The position numbers and the translations under genes are program-made. The notes below the pieces were generated by a model. That model saw nothing but the letters and a program-made list of their open reading frames with translations. It had not been told where the DNA came from and searched no databases. Positions 36,941-45,373 of a stretch of DNA of 51,794 bases are shown in pieces. The DNA comes from an uncultured Geobacter sp. (GTDB lineage Bacteria; Desulfobacterota; Desulfuromonadia; Geobacterales; CAIOGM01), in contig CAIUWK010000103.1 in assembly GCA_903902855.1 (NCBI GenBank), positions 1 through 51,794 of the forward strand. The letters are read 5' to 3'. The first letter of the stretch is position 1. Each line of letters opens with the position of its first letter.

Positions 36941-37789
36941 TCAGTCGATCAATCCCCGGAGCAACCCCAGGTTAATGGCGTCCATCTCGTCATTGTCCCC
37001 CTTGGGGGTTTCCAGGATTTTGGGAATGGCGGCGAAACGAGGGTCGTTCATGAGGGAACGAAAGCCGGAGAGCCCCAGGGAACCCTGCCCGATGTGATCG
37101 TGGCGATCCACCCGACAGCCGAGCCCTTTTTTCGAATCGTTGACATGAAAACAGAGAAGCTTCTCCAGACCGATGATCCGGTCAAATTCGGCAAAAACCG
37201 ACCGATACCCCTCCGGGGTGGTGATATCGTACCCCGCGGCAAAGATGTGGCAGGTGTCCAGGCAGACCCCGAACCGGTCAGGGAAGGCGGAACCGTCCAT
37301 GATCGCCCGGAGATGCTCGAAGGCATACCCCAGATTGGTCCCCTGCCCTGCCGTGGTCTCCAGGAGGATTGTCCCCTGAAACTCCGGCGTCGCCGGGATG
37401 AGGTGATCGAAGGCCTCCACGATCCGGGCGATCCCCCGCTCTTCCCCATCCCCCAGGTGGGAACCGGGATGCATGACGATCTTGTTTATCCCCAGCCGGG
37501 AACAGCGTTCCATCTCCTCCCGGAATCCCGCCAAGCTCTTCTCCCTGGTCTCTCCCGGCGCAGAGCCCAGGTTCACCAGGTAGATGTCGTGGGAGATGAC
37601 ATCATGCAACCCCGCCTGGGCCCACTGTTCCCGGAAGAGAGCCACATCCGAATCCGTGGGCATCTTCCCCCGCCACTGGTTGCTGTTCTGGGTAAAAACC
37701 TGGATAACGCCGCAACCGGCAGCCTTGCCTCGACCGGGGGCCAGGTGAATACCGCCGGCGATGGACATGTGCGCGCCAAGAAAATCCAT
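36941..37789 (-). CDS. nfo: Endonuclease IV (AP endonuclease)
   Basis: This 282-aa zinc enzyme incises DNA at abasic sites in base excision repair. Typical Nfo segments are GAHMSIAGG at the N-terminus, NIVMHPGSHLG-like KIVMHPGSHLGDG, LLETTAGQG, GVCLDTCHIFAAGYD and FHVNDSKKGLG. The zinc ligands His, Glu and Asp are in these motifs. It lies 14 bp after the HIT gene and forms an operon with dapF and HIT. Confidence 0.95.
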   Translation of the reverse strand: MDFLGAHMSIAGGIHLAPGRGKAAGCGVIQVFTQNSNQWRGKMPTDSDVALFREQWAQAGLHDVISHDIYLVNLGSAPGETREKSLAGFREEMERCSRLGINKIVMHPGSHLGDGEERGIARIVEAFDHLIPATPEFQGTILLETTAGQGTNLGYAFEHLRAIMDGSAFPDRFGVCLDTCHIFAAGYDITTPEGYRSVFAEFDRIIGLEKLLCFHVNDSKKGLGCRVDRHDHIGQGSLGLSGFRSLMNDPRFAAIPKILETPKGDNDEMDAINLGLLRGLID

Positions 37790-37803
37790 GTACTACTCCT
37801 TCA

Positions 37804-38214
37804 CTACAGGTTTGCTTTAATGACTGCTATCCGCAGAGCGTACTCCTCAACGGTGAGAATGAGCTCTTCATGGGGCTCGGCCCAAAGGGGACGCGGCCAG
37901 AGGGGATCACTCCTGAAACGGGGGACCACGTGCCAGTGCATATGCGGCACCATATTCCCCAGGAGTTCATAATTCACCTTGTCCGGCCTGAACGCCGCAG
38001 CCACGGCGGCAGCCACGGCATTGACCTCCTCCATGAGTATCCCCCGCTGCGCCGACTCAAGATGGAACAGTTCGGTGACATGATCCTTGGCAACCACGAA
38101 GCAGTAGCCGGTGAAAAATTGATCCCGGTTCAGGAGAACCCGGGTAAACTCCAGTTCCGCCACCAGGAACTCCGGCTCGTCCAGCCATTTGGTGCACATG
38201 GGGCAGAGGGTCAC
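37804..38214 (-). CDS. HIT-family nucleotide hydrolase/transferase-like protein
   Basis: This 136-aa protein carries the histidine-triad motif HMHWHVVPR, in which the middle His acts as nucleophile on nucleotide phosphates. The start is assigned to GTG 38214, overlapping the dapF stop as GTGA, with GGGAGAGATAGATCT upstream. That start gives an N-terminal CPMC that could bind zinc, as in some HIT proteins. The substrate is not known; AMP-lysine or dinucleotide hydrolysis are the family options. Confidence 0.85.
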   Translation of the reverse strand: MTLCPMCTKWLDEPEFLVAELEFTRVLLNRDQFFTGYCFVVAKDHVTELFHLESAQRGILMEEVNAVAAAVAAAFRPDKVNYELLGNMVPHMHWHVVPRFRSDPLWPRPLWAEPHEELILTVEEYALRIAVIKANL

Positions 38215-39047
38215 AGATCTATCTCTCCCGAAAACACCTCCACAGCCGGGCCGGTCATGTAGATACTGCCGTCGTCGGACCATTCCAGTTCCAGATCCCC
38301 CCCCGAGAGATGATTGAGGATCTTCCTTTCGGTGAGCCCGTTGAGAAAACCGGCGGCGCAAACGGCGCTGGCGCCGGTGCCGCAGGCGAGGGTCTCACCC
38401 GCCCCCCGCTCCCAGGTCCGCTGCCGGACTTCGGTACGGGAGAGGACCTGTACGAACTCCACGTTGGTCCGCCGGGGAAAGAGATCATGATTCTCCACGA
38501 GGGGACCGTACTTCTCCACCTGAAAGCTCTCCACGTCATCCACAAAGATGACGCAGTGAGGGTTTCCCATGGAAACGGAGGTGATGGCAAAGGTGGTATG
38601 AAGGATGTTCAGCGGCTGGGCGATGACCTGACTTGTCGGCTCTCCGGTCATGGGGATTTCACCCCGTGTAAGCCGGGGGGGACCCATCTTGACCCGAACC
38701 TTCCCGACCTTGCCGTCATCGCCGGTGAAGAGCTGCAGGGTAAGGATGCCGGCACCGGTCTCGGCCGTAATCTCCTGTTTCGTCACGATGCCGTGATCAT
38801 AGGCGTACTTGGCCACGCAGCGGATGCCGTTGCCGCACATCTCCGATTCGGAACCGTCGGAATTGAACATCCGCATCCGGACATCCGCACTCTCCGACGG
38901 CATGATCAGGATCAGCCCGTCGGAACCGATCCCGAAGTTGCGGTTGGAGAGCCGAACGGCAAGCTGCTGAGGGTTAGCAACCGTCTCCCGGAAGCAGTCG
39001 ACATAGACATAATCATTTCCCGCGCCCTGCATTTTGGTGAATTTCAC
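38211..39047 (-). CDS. dapF: Diaminopimelate epimerase
   Basis: This 278-aa enzyme converts LL- to meso-diaminopimelate for lysine and peptidoglycan synthesis. The two catalytic cysteines are in MCGNGIRC and LACGTGASA. The start is GTG 39047 ([12 protein letters not shown] follows), with AAGGAG six bases upstream; the longer ATG 39080 frame lacks this support. It leads the dapF-HIT-nfo operon. The lysine branch otherwise is not in the window. Confidence 0.95.
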   Translation of the reverse strand: MKFTKMQGAGNDYVYVDCFRETVANPQQLAVRLSNRNFGIGSDGLILIMPSESADVRMRMFNSDGSESEMCGNGIRCVAKYAYDHGIVTKQEITAETGAGILTLQLFTGDDGKVGKVRVKMGPPRLTRGEIPMTGEPTSQVIAQPLNILHTTFAITSVSMGNPHCVIFVDDVESFQVEKYGPLVENHDLFPRRTNVEFVQVLSRTEVRQRTWERGAGETLACGTGASAVCAAGFLNGLTERKILNHLSGGDLELEWSDDGSIYMTGPAVEVFSGEIDL

Positions 39048-39226
39048 AAAAGACTCCTTGGCAGGTTGAATTTGCTCCATTCATAACAAAAATGCACGCC
39101 GGCAACAAGGAAAATCAGGCCGGAGGCGTTATCCCCCACGTTGCATCCTTGACCGCACGGTCGATTCGGGTATTATGGCGCGAGACGGCAAACGACACCG
39201 CACAGATTACCACGGGAGGAGAGAGA

Positions 39227-39436
39227 ATGGCGTTGAAGAGCAGGTTATGGATGACCGGTAGTCTTGAATGGTTTGCCATTCTGGGAGACGAAGAGGTTTT
39301 TCTCGGCCGGCGAGAGGTTCCCTCCCCCCTTGAGGAGGGAGATTCCTGGACCAACGATTTCGGTTATCAATTTTGCGTGAAAGATGAAGAGATCTGCCTG
39401 GTGGGAAAAGTGGAGCCGCCCCCAAAATACTGGTAA
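39227..39436 (+). CDS. Small hypothetical protein
   Basis: This 69-aa product contains SLEWFAILGDEEVFLGRREV and ends VEPPPKYW. It looks like a compact beta-rich domain. ATG 39227 follows GGGAGGAGAGAGA, a strong site; an earlier ATG 39092 lacks one. It diverges from dapF. A repeat element begins right after its stop. No family was recognised. Confidence 0.55.
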   Translation: MALKSRLWMTGSLEWFAILGDEEVFLGRREVPSPLEEGDSWTNDFGYQFCVKDEEICLVGKVEPPPKYW

Positions 39437-39446
39437 CGGAATATAT

Positions 39447-39578
39447 TACTACTCAGGTTGATAGGCTGAAGACTGAAGAGAATCAAGAAAACCTCTGCAA
39501 GATCAATCAAGGCAATCCATACGAGAGGAGTTTTACCTTCAGCCTTCAGTCTTCAGCCTCAACACCAGTAGTTACCCG
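39447..39578. mobile_element. MITE-like element with terminal inverted repeats
   Basis: About 130 bp with termini TACTACTCAGGTTGA and, inverted, CGGGTAACTACTGGTGTTGA. Each terminus is followed inward by GCTGAAG-type heptamers. It shares CTCTGCAAGATCAAT in the interior with the longer element at 47538-47803. It has no coding capacity. Confidence 0.7.
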
Positions 39579-39588
39579 AATATTTATA

Positions 39589-39619
39589 TTGACATAACAG
39601 GTAGTTTTCAGAGTACAAA
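39589..39619 (+). promoter_or_regulatory. Candidate promoter for the Rrf2 gene
   Basis: A consensus TTGACA (39589-39594) is followed 19 bp later by TACAAA (39614-39619). The spacing is longer than ideal. It starts about 10 bp after the repeat element ends. Rrf2 autoregulation is common, but no operator was recognised. Confidence 0.35.
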
Positions 39620-39647
39620 GAACAATCATATCTGACAAGGGGATACC

Positions 39648-40124
39648 ATGAAACTATCCACCAAGAGCCGTTACGGGGTTCGCGCCCTGTTCGATCTCGC
39701 CTATAACTCGGGATCGCTCCCGTCACAGGTGCAGGACATCTCCCGGCGGCAGGACATCTCTCCCCGCTACCTTGAACAGATTTTTCAGAATCTGAAAAAA
39801 GCCGGCATCCTCACCAGCAAACGTGGCCCCAAGGGGGGATACTGTCTGGCAAAAAAACCGGAAGAGATTTCCGTCAAGGACATTCTCCTGGCGACGGAAG
39901 GGGAAAGCCTCTTTGTGGACTGCATCGTCACCAATGACGGGAGAAAAAAGAGGAAAGCCGACTGCGCCCTTAATGGCTGCTGTGTCACCCAATCCCTCTG
40001 GAACGATGCCAATGCCCTGGTCACCGACCATTTCAGCAAGATTACCCTCAAAGAACTCTGTGAACGCGCCCAAGCCATGGGACTCACACGAGAAGTCGAT
40101 CACCGCGTCATGTATTTCATCTAA
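39648..40124 (+). CDS. Rrf2-family transcriptional regulator
   Basis: This 158-aa winged-helix regulator has the family N-terminus KLSTKSRYGVRALFDLAY and the recognition region QDISPRYLEQIFQNLKKAGI. The CIVTNDGRK...CALNGCC region has Cys residues where iron-sulfur Rrf2 proteins hold a cluster, though the spacing differs from IscR. ATG 39648 follows AAGGGGATACC. It lies 8 bp before gspA, so it may be transcribed with the secretion genes. The ligand and target are unknown. Confidence 0.88.
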   Translation: MKLSTKSRYGVRALFDLAYNSGSLPSQVQDISRRQDISPRYLEQIFQNLKKAGILTSKRGPKGGYCLAKKPEEISVKDILLATEGESLFVDCIVTNDGRKKRKADCALNGCCVTQSLWNDANALVTDHFSKITLKELCERAQAMGLTREVDHRVMYFI

Positions 40125-40132
40125 GGATACCG

Positions 40133-41770
40133 ATGTATCTCGATTATTACGGATTCAAAGAAAAGCCGTTCACCATCACCCCCAATCCCCGGTTCATCTA
40201 TCTGAGCAAGAACCACAAGGAGGTATTTGCCCACCTCCTCTATGGGGTCCAGCATCACGCCGGATTCATCGAAGTCACCGGCGAGGTGGGAACCGGCAAG
40301 ACCACGGTACTTCGAACCCTGCTCAATGAGCTTGACGAAGAGTCCTACCGGATAGCCCTGATCCTCAACCCCTGCCTCTCCTCCTACGAACTACTCCGAA
40401 CCATCAGCCGCGAGTACGGGCTCCATGGCGAAGAGAGCAGCATTGCCGACCTTCTGGAACATCTGAACCGGTTTCTGCTGGAACAGCACCGCCAGGGTCG
40501 AACCGTGGTGCTGGTCATCGACGAGGCCCAGAACCTGGACCCCCAGGTGTTGGAACAGATCCGTCTCCTCTCCAACCTGGAGACCGAAACCGACAAACTG
40601 ATCCAGATCGTGCTCGTGGGGCAACCGGAGTTGGGAAAACTCCTGGAGAAACCGGAACTGCGCCAGTTGAGTCAGCGGGTGACGGTACGGTATCACCTGA
40701 TGCCCATGGACTTCCAGGATACCAAGGCGTACATCGAGCACCGCCTGACCATCGCCGGATTCCACCGGGCCGCGGTGTTCACCGAGGGGGCGCTCAAGAA
40801 GATTTTTGCCATTTCCGGCGGCTATCCCCGGGTGATCAATATCGTCTGCGACCGGGCACTGCTCATCGGGTATACCGAGGGGCGCCGGGAGTTGAGCACC
40901 GCCATGATCCGCACCGCCATCAGCGAGATCCGGAGCAACCAGCGGAGCAGGTGGGGCTCCCGCACCGCCTGGGCAGTTACCGCCGGAGCCGGCGTGCTGC
41001 TCCTGGCTGCCGGGTTCTACCTGGGCTCCTTAGGGCAACCGGCTCAGCAGATCCCGAAAGGATTGGTCGCCATCTCCAGAGCCGTCAGCGTCGACAAACC
41101 TGCTCCCGCGGAGGTATCTCCCCTCCAGGGGGAACTGGCGACGACGCCGGAAAAAGAGAATGCCATTATGGCATTTAACGCCGTGGTGCGTCCCTGGGGG
41201 GTGCGTCCGGTGGTGCAGTACCAGGGAACAGGGGCGCCTGATCTGGAGCTACTGGCCGGGCGCCGCCAGCTCAGACTCCTCATGGTCAAAGGGACCCTCA
41301 ACGACCTGCTCCGTCTGGATTCTCCGGCGCTGCTGGCAGTTTCCCTGCCGGGGAACGGTGGCAAGCGATATCTGGCCGTCACCGGGCTGGCGGGAAACCG
41401 GGTAACCGTTGTTCCGGCACCGGCCGGCAGAGCCACCATCTCCCGGGAAGAACTGGCGACACTCTGGTCAGGTCAGGGGTACCTCCCCTGGCGTAATTAT
41501 AAGGAGATCACCGACATCGCCACACCGGAGAGTTCGGGGGTGCAGGTCACCCGCCTCCAGCAACTCCTGGGCGCCGCCGGACTCTATCCGGGGAGCCCTA
41601 CCGGGGTCTTCGACCGGCAAACCATCGTCGCGGTGGAACAGTTTCAGAGACGGTGCGGACTCCCTGTTGACGGAAGAGTCGGAGAGCATACTCTGGTCCT
41701 GCTCTATCAGGCCGGAGCCTTCACTGTCCCACGGCTGACGAGCAAGAGCACGGGAGGTGCGCCGTCATGA
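40133..41770 (+). CDS. gspA: GspA/ExeA-type ATPase with peptidoglycan-binding domain
   Basis: This 545-aa inner-membrane protein works with GspB to help secretin assembly through peptidoglycan in type II secretion. The AAA domain starts FKEKPFTITPNPRFIY and shows Walker A GEVGTGKTT and Walker B VLVIDEAQN. One transmembrane helix lies at about 282-300. A periplasmic region ends in a PG_binding_1 domain (GVQVTRLQQLLGAAG, TIVAVEQFQRRCGL). It overlaps gspB as ATGA. No GspC-D cluster is present in the window. Confidence 0.9.
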   Translation: MYLDYYGFKEKPFTITPNPRFIYLSKNHKEVFAHLLYGVQHHAGFIEVTGEVGTGKTTVLRTLLNELDEESYRIALILNPCLSSYELLRTISREYGLHGEESSIADLLEHLNRFLLEQHRQGRTVVLVIDEAQNLDPQVLEQIRLLSNLETETDKLIQIVLVGQPELGKLLEKPELRQLSQRVTVRYHLMPMDFQDTKAYIEHRLTIAGFHRAAVFTEGALKKIFAISGGYPRVINIVCDRALLIGYTEGRRELSTAMIRTAISEIRSNQRSRWGSRTAWAVTAGAGVLLLAAGFYLGSLGQPAQQIPKGLVAISRAVSVDKPAPAEVSPLQGELATTPEKENAIMAFNAVVRPWGVRPVVQYQGTGAPDLELLAGRRQLRLLMVKGTLNDLLRLDSPALLAVSLPGNGGKRYLAVTGLAGNRVTVVPAPAGRATISREELATLWSGQGYLPWRNYKEITDIATPESSGVQVTRLQQLLGAAGLYPGSPTGVFDRQTIVAVEQFQRRCGLPVDGRVGEHTLVLLYQAGAFTVPRLTSKSTGGAPS

Positions 41771-42498
41771 GCTCAATTCTCAAGGCACTGAAAAAACTGG
41801 AAGAAGAGAAAAACGCCAAGCAGGGACAACGGGTTGATATTACCAAGGATATCTTCGGCATGGCGCAGCACCCCCCCGCCCTCTCCCGCTGGCCCCTCAT
41901 CGCCGGCAGCATCGCGGGGACCATCACCCTTGGCCTGGTCGCCTCTCTCTTCCTGACAAGACCGGGGGTAAAACCGGTTCCCGTGGAAACCGGAGTGACT
42001 GCAGCGGCGCCGCCTCCCGCTCCCGCGGTCATTCCCATCAGAGAACTCCCGCTGCCGCCTCAGGAGACGACTCCCGTGGTCCAAAGAGCGGCACCCTTTA
42101 CTCCCCCCCAACCTGCCACGGCCCGAATTCCTCTCCCCGTGACGGCCGGACCCATAAAGCATTCCTCCCCCCCAAAGGCCGCGGCATACGGTCTATCCCC
42201 TACGATCTCCGCCAACCATCCGGTGATCAGCTCCCTCCCCCCCTTTTCGCCTCAGGCAAAACCGGTCGGCAGCATGGCGGCAACGACATCAGTGGCCACC
42301 GCAACCCCCACGATCTCGGTGAGCGGCATCGCCTATAACAAGGAGCCTGCCGACCGCCTGGCGTTCATCAATGGCGCCCCTGCCGTGGAAGGAAAAACGG
42401 TGAGCGGGGTCACCGTGGAAGAGATCATGCCTGACAAGGTGCGATTTTCCTACGGACAGAAGAGTTTCGAAGTGGCGGTGGGGCGGAGCAATCAGTAA
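41767..42498 (+). CDS. gspB: GspB-type general secretion protein
   Basis: This 243-aa partner of GspA has the typical N-terminus SSILKALKKLEEEK, a transmembrane helix (about 43-62), a long Pro-rich periplasmic linker and a C-terminal T2SSB-type domain (SVSGIAYNKEPADRLAFING). The GspAB pair is expected to bind peptidoglycan and place the secretin. A 7-bp repeat array starts 3 bp after its stop, then the terminator at 42533. Confidence 0.87.
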   Translation: MSSILKALKKLEEEKNAKQGQRVDITKDIFGMAQHPPALSRWPLIAGSIAGTITLGLVASLFLTRPGVKPVPVETGVTAAAPPPAPAVIPIRELPLPPQETTPVVQRAAPFTPPQPATARIPLPVTAGPIKHSSPPKAAAYGLSPTISANHPVISSLPPFSPQAKPVGSMAATTSVATATPTISVSGIAYNKEPADRLAFINGAPAVEGKTVSGVTVEEIMPDKVRFSYGQKSFEVAVGRSNQ

Positions 42499-42501
42499 GC
42501 A

Positions 42502-42529
42502 GGTTGAAGGTTGAAGATTGAAGGTTGAA
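42502..42529. repeat. Four 7-bp repeats (GGTTGAA) after gspB
   Basis: GGTTGAA, GGTTGAA, GATTGAA and GGTTGAA begin three bases after the gspB stop. The unit holds TGA, as in the other arrays. Confidence 0.85.
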
Positions 42530-42532
42530 GGT

Positions 42533-42568
42533 AAAAGGGCGCAACCATTTTCAGGTTGCGCCCTTTTT
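42533..42568. terminator. Bidirectional terminator between gspB and ndh
   Basis: GGGCGCAACC pairs perfectly with GGTTGCGCCC around a 7-base loop, with AAAA before and TTTTT after. It serves the convergent gspB (+) and ndh (-) genes. Confidence 0.93.
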
Positions 42569-42569
42569 G

Positions 42570-43832
42570 TTACTTCCAGTTGCACTGGGGAGGGCCGGAC
42601 TCCTGCATGGTGATGAGCCGCACCTGGCGCTCGTGAAAGAAGTAGTACCAGCCCCAGTTCATGATGACCAGCACCCGGTTCCGGAAGCCGACGAGGTACA
42701 TGAGGTGCAGCGCCAACCACGCCACCCAGGCAAGATAGCCGGAGAGGTGAATACCGAAGGCGGAGGCCACGGCGGAATTCCGGCCGATGGTGGCCATGCT
42801 CCCCTTGTCCCGATAACGGAAGGGGGGGAGTTCCCGCTCAGCCTGCCTGGCCAGAATCGACTTGCCGGCGTAGGCCCCCATCTGCATGGCCACCGGCGCC
42901 ACCATGGGGAGTACGGCGCCATCCTGCTCGCAGCAGGCCATATCCCCCACGATATAAACTTCGGAATGACCTTCCACCGTCAGGTCGGGCTTGACCTTGA
43001 TCCGACCGCCGCCCGCCTTGGGGAGATCCAGCACCCCGGCCAGGGGTGCGGCCTTGACCCCGGCGGACCAGAAGAGGGTGTGGGTAGGGATGACCGTACC
43101 GTCTTTAAAGACCACATGCTCGGGTGCGGCATCGATGACTGCTGTATTAAGGAGCACCTCCACCCCCATCCGGCGGAGCCGGTCCACGGCGTATTTGCGG
43201 AGATTTTCCGGTTGTGACACCAGGATGGAACCCGAAGCCTCCACCAGCATGACCCGGCACTCGGTGATGGAGAGTTCCGGATAATCCTTGGCCAGAACAT
43301 AGCGGACCAGTTCCACCAGTGAGCCGGAAAACTCCACCCCGGTGGGACCGCCCCCCACGATGACGAAGGTTAGCATGGCCCGCCGCCGAGCCGGATCGTT
43401 TTCCTTCACCGCCCTCTCGAAGAGACCAAGTATCTGGTTACGCAGCGCTTCGGCATGCTCCAGTTTTTTGAGGTCATAGGCATGCTCGGCAATGGAGGTC
43501 ATGCCGAAATAGTTAGTCTCGCTCCCGGCAGAGACGATGAGGTAGTCGTACTCCATGGGGCCTTCCGAAGTCATGACCTTCTTGGCTGCAAGGTCCACAC
43601 CGCAGACCTCGGCCAGCCGGAACCGGGTCTCGGGCCAGCGGCGGGCCATGGCCCGGATGGGATAGGCGATGGACTCCTGCTCCAGGGCCGCGGTGGCCAC
43701 CTGGTAGAGGAGCGGCTGGAAGAGATGGTAGTTGTTCCGGTCGAGCATGACCACCTCCATCCCCTTACCCGCCAGCTCCCGCGCGGCCCGGATGCCGCCA
43801 AAACCCATTCCGACAATAATGACACGTTTCAT
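42570..43832 (-). CDS. ndh: Type II NADH dehydrogenase
   Basis: This 420-aa flavoprotein oxidises NADH and reduces quinone at the membrane without pumping protons. The FAD-binding motif is at the N-terminus (GMGFGGIRAAREL) and the NAD motif at FVIVGGGPTGVEFSG. A second FAD region (VYIVGDMACC) and a hydrophobic C-terminus fit the family. ATG 43832 follows AAGGAGTCTGATTTC. It probably feeds electrons to the menaquinone pool used by the cytochrome complex at 17200-19536. Confidence 0.92.
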   Translation of the reverse strand: MKRVIIVGMGFGGIRAARELAGKGMEVVMLDRNNYHLFQPLLYQVATAALEQESIAYPIRAMARRWPETRFRLAEVCGVDLAAKKVMTSEGPMEYDYLIVSAGSETNYFGMTSIAEHAYDLKKLEHAEALRNQILGLFERAVKENDPARRRAMLTFVIVGGGPTGVEFSGSLVELVRYVLAKDYPELSITECRVMLVEASGSILVSQPENLRKYAVDRLRRMGVEVLLNTAVIDAAPEHVVFKDGTVIPTHTLFWSAGVKAAPLAGVLDLPKAGGGRIKVKPDLTVEGHSEVYIVGDMACCEQDGAVLPMVAPVAMQMGAYAGKSILARQAERELPPFRYRDKGSMATIGRNSAVASAFGIHLSGYLAWVAWLALHLMYLVGFRNRVLVIMNWGWYYFFHERQVRLITMQESGPPQCNWK

Positions 43833-44017
43833 GAAATCAGACTCCTTCTCCTCACATAAGCAACCCCACGGCAAATCTTACCGCAGGGTTGTGTGGAACA
43901 TATGTAGCTTATTTGTCCGAATAAAACAAGTTTGAATCTCTTCTCCTACCGCTCCGTCCGAAACGTAATGATATGGGGAGTAACGTAGAACGGAACGGGA
44001 CGCTGCTCATTACCGCG

Positions 44018-45373
44018 TCAGTAGAAGAGCTTGCGGGAACTCTTCAGGAGGCGTGCTGCGGAGGATTTGTTATTGTCGCATCGGGTGAGGGCCCACTCCG
44101 TGAGCTGTTTGGTGACGGCATCAAGGGAGAACTCTTCGGAGGAAAAATCCAGGTTCAGGGTGATCCGCCCCTCCGGAGGTTCTTCCCGGCAGAGCTCCCG
44201 TTGTTGCAGCCGGAGATGTTCCGGCCTGATCAGGTCGCCATTGGTGACTATGGTGGCATATTCCAGGATATTGCGCAGCTCCCGGACGTTACCGGGCCAA
44301 TCGTGGGCCATGAGCAGTTCCAGGGCCGCCTGGGAGAGGCCGGGGAGAGATTTTCCCTGATGCTGCCGAAAATGGGAGAGAAACTGCTCGCACAGCTTGG
44401 GGATATCCTCCCGCCGTTCCCGCAGCGGGGGGATGGTGATGGGGAAAATGTTCAGCCGGTGGTAGAGGTCCTGCCGAAAACTCCCCTGGTTGCAGCACTC
44501 TTCCAGATCGCGGTGGGTGGCGGCGATAATCCGGAAATCGGCAGTCACCAGACAGTCGGAGCCGACCTTTTCATAGACCCGCTCTTCCAGCAGCCGGAGC
44601 AGCTTGGGTTGCAGCAAAAGGGGCATGTCGCCGATCTCGTCAAGAAAGAGGGTTCCGCCGTGGGCTCGACAGCATTTGCCCTCCCGGTCACGATCAGCAC
44701 CGGTGAAGGCCCCTTTCACATGGCCGAACAGTTCACTTTCCAGCAAGGTCTCCGGGATGGCGGCGCAGTTCACCGCCACAAAGCTGGTCATGTTCCGGCC
44801 GGAGGCGTTATGGATGGCCCGGGCCAGGACCTCCTTCCCGGAACCGCTTTCCCCATACAGGGCCACGGTGGTGCGTGCGGAGGTGGCCACCTGCCGGGAA
44901 GCCGCCAGCGCTCGCCCCATGAGAGGAGAGACTGTGGAGATATTCTGGAAACTGAATTTTTTCCGTTCAGAATCCACCATCCGGTCGTAACTGACCTGCA
45001 GCCGGGAATGTTCCAGGAGTCGCGTCACCACCAACAGCAGTTCATCCCAGTTCAGCGGCTTCAGCAGATAGTCGTTTGCCCCCTCTTTCATGGCCGCCAC
45101 GGCGCTGTCGACGCTGCCATGAGCCGTGACCAGCACAAAGGGGAGCTGCGGCAGGCTGCTGCGGACCTGACGCAAGAGAGCCACCCCGTCCATCTCCGGC
45201 ATCACCATATCGGAGAGCACCAGATCGTAGCGGGCACGCTCCAGCTCCACCAATGCCTCAACCCCTCCGGCAACGCTGGTGGCCTGATATCCGGCATCCT
45301 CCAGGTACCCCTTGATCATGAAACGGAAACTCTCCTTATCGTCCACCACCAGTATCCGTGCATCCAGGCTCAT
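44018..45373 (-). CDS. NtrC-family sigma54 response regulator with short C-terminal HTH
   Basis: This 451-aa regulator has a receiver (Asp in VLSDMVMPEMDG) and a complete AAA+ domain: GESGSGKE, GAFTGA and LFLDE. The Fis-type C-terminus stops at SSAARLLKSSRKLFY. That is about ten residues short of the usual LYRKLKEYGL end, so the recognition helix is incomplete. ATG 45373 follows GGAGGAGAGAGT and overlaps the kinase stop as ATGA. It may act without specific DNA binding, or the helix may still be sufficient. Confidence 0.88.
   Translation of the reverse strand: MSLDARILVVDDKESFRFMIKGYLEDAGYQATSVAGGVEALVELERARYDLVLSDMVMPEMDGVALLRQVRSSLPQLPFVLVTAHGSVDSAVAAMKEGANDYLLKPLNWDELLLVVTRLLEHSRLQVSYDRMVDSERKKFSFQNISTVSPLMGRALAASRQVATSARTTVALYGESGSGKEVLARAIHNASGRNMTSFVAVNCAAIPETLLESELFGHVKGAFTGADRDREGKCCRAHGGTLFLDEIGDMPLLLQPKLLRLLEERVYEKVGSDCLVTADFRIIAATHRDLEECCNQGSFRQDLYHRLNIFPITIPPLRERREDIPKLCEQFLSHFRQHQGKSLPGLSQAALELLMAHDWPGNVRELRNILEYATIVTNGDLIRPEHLRLQQRELCREEPPEGRITLNLDFSSEEFSLDAVTKQLTEWALTRCDNNKSSAARLLKSSRKLFY

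Noticed and set aside
43861..43891. CAACCC...GGGTTG hairpin upstream of ndh
   Set aside because: The stem is imperfect and has no T-run on either strand, so a terminator call is not supported.
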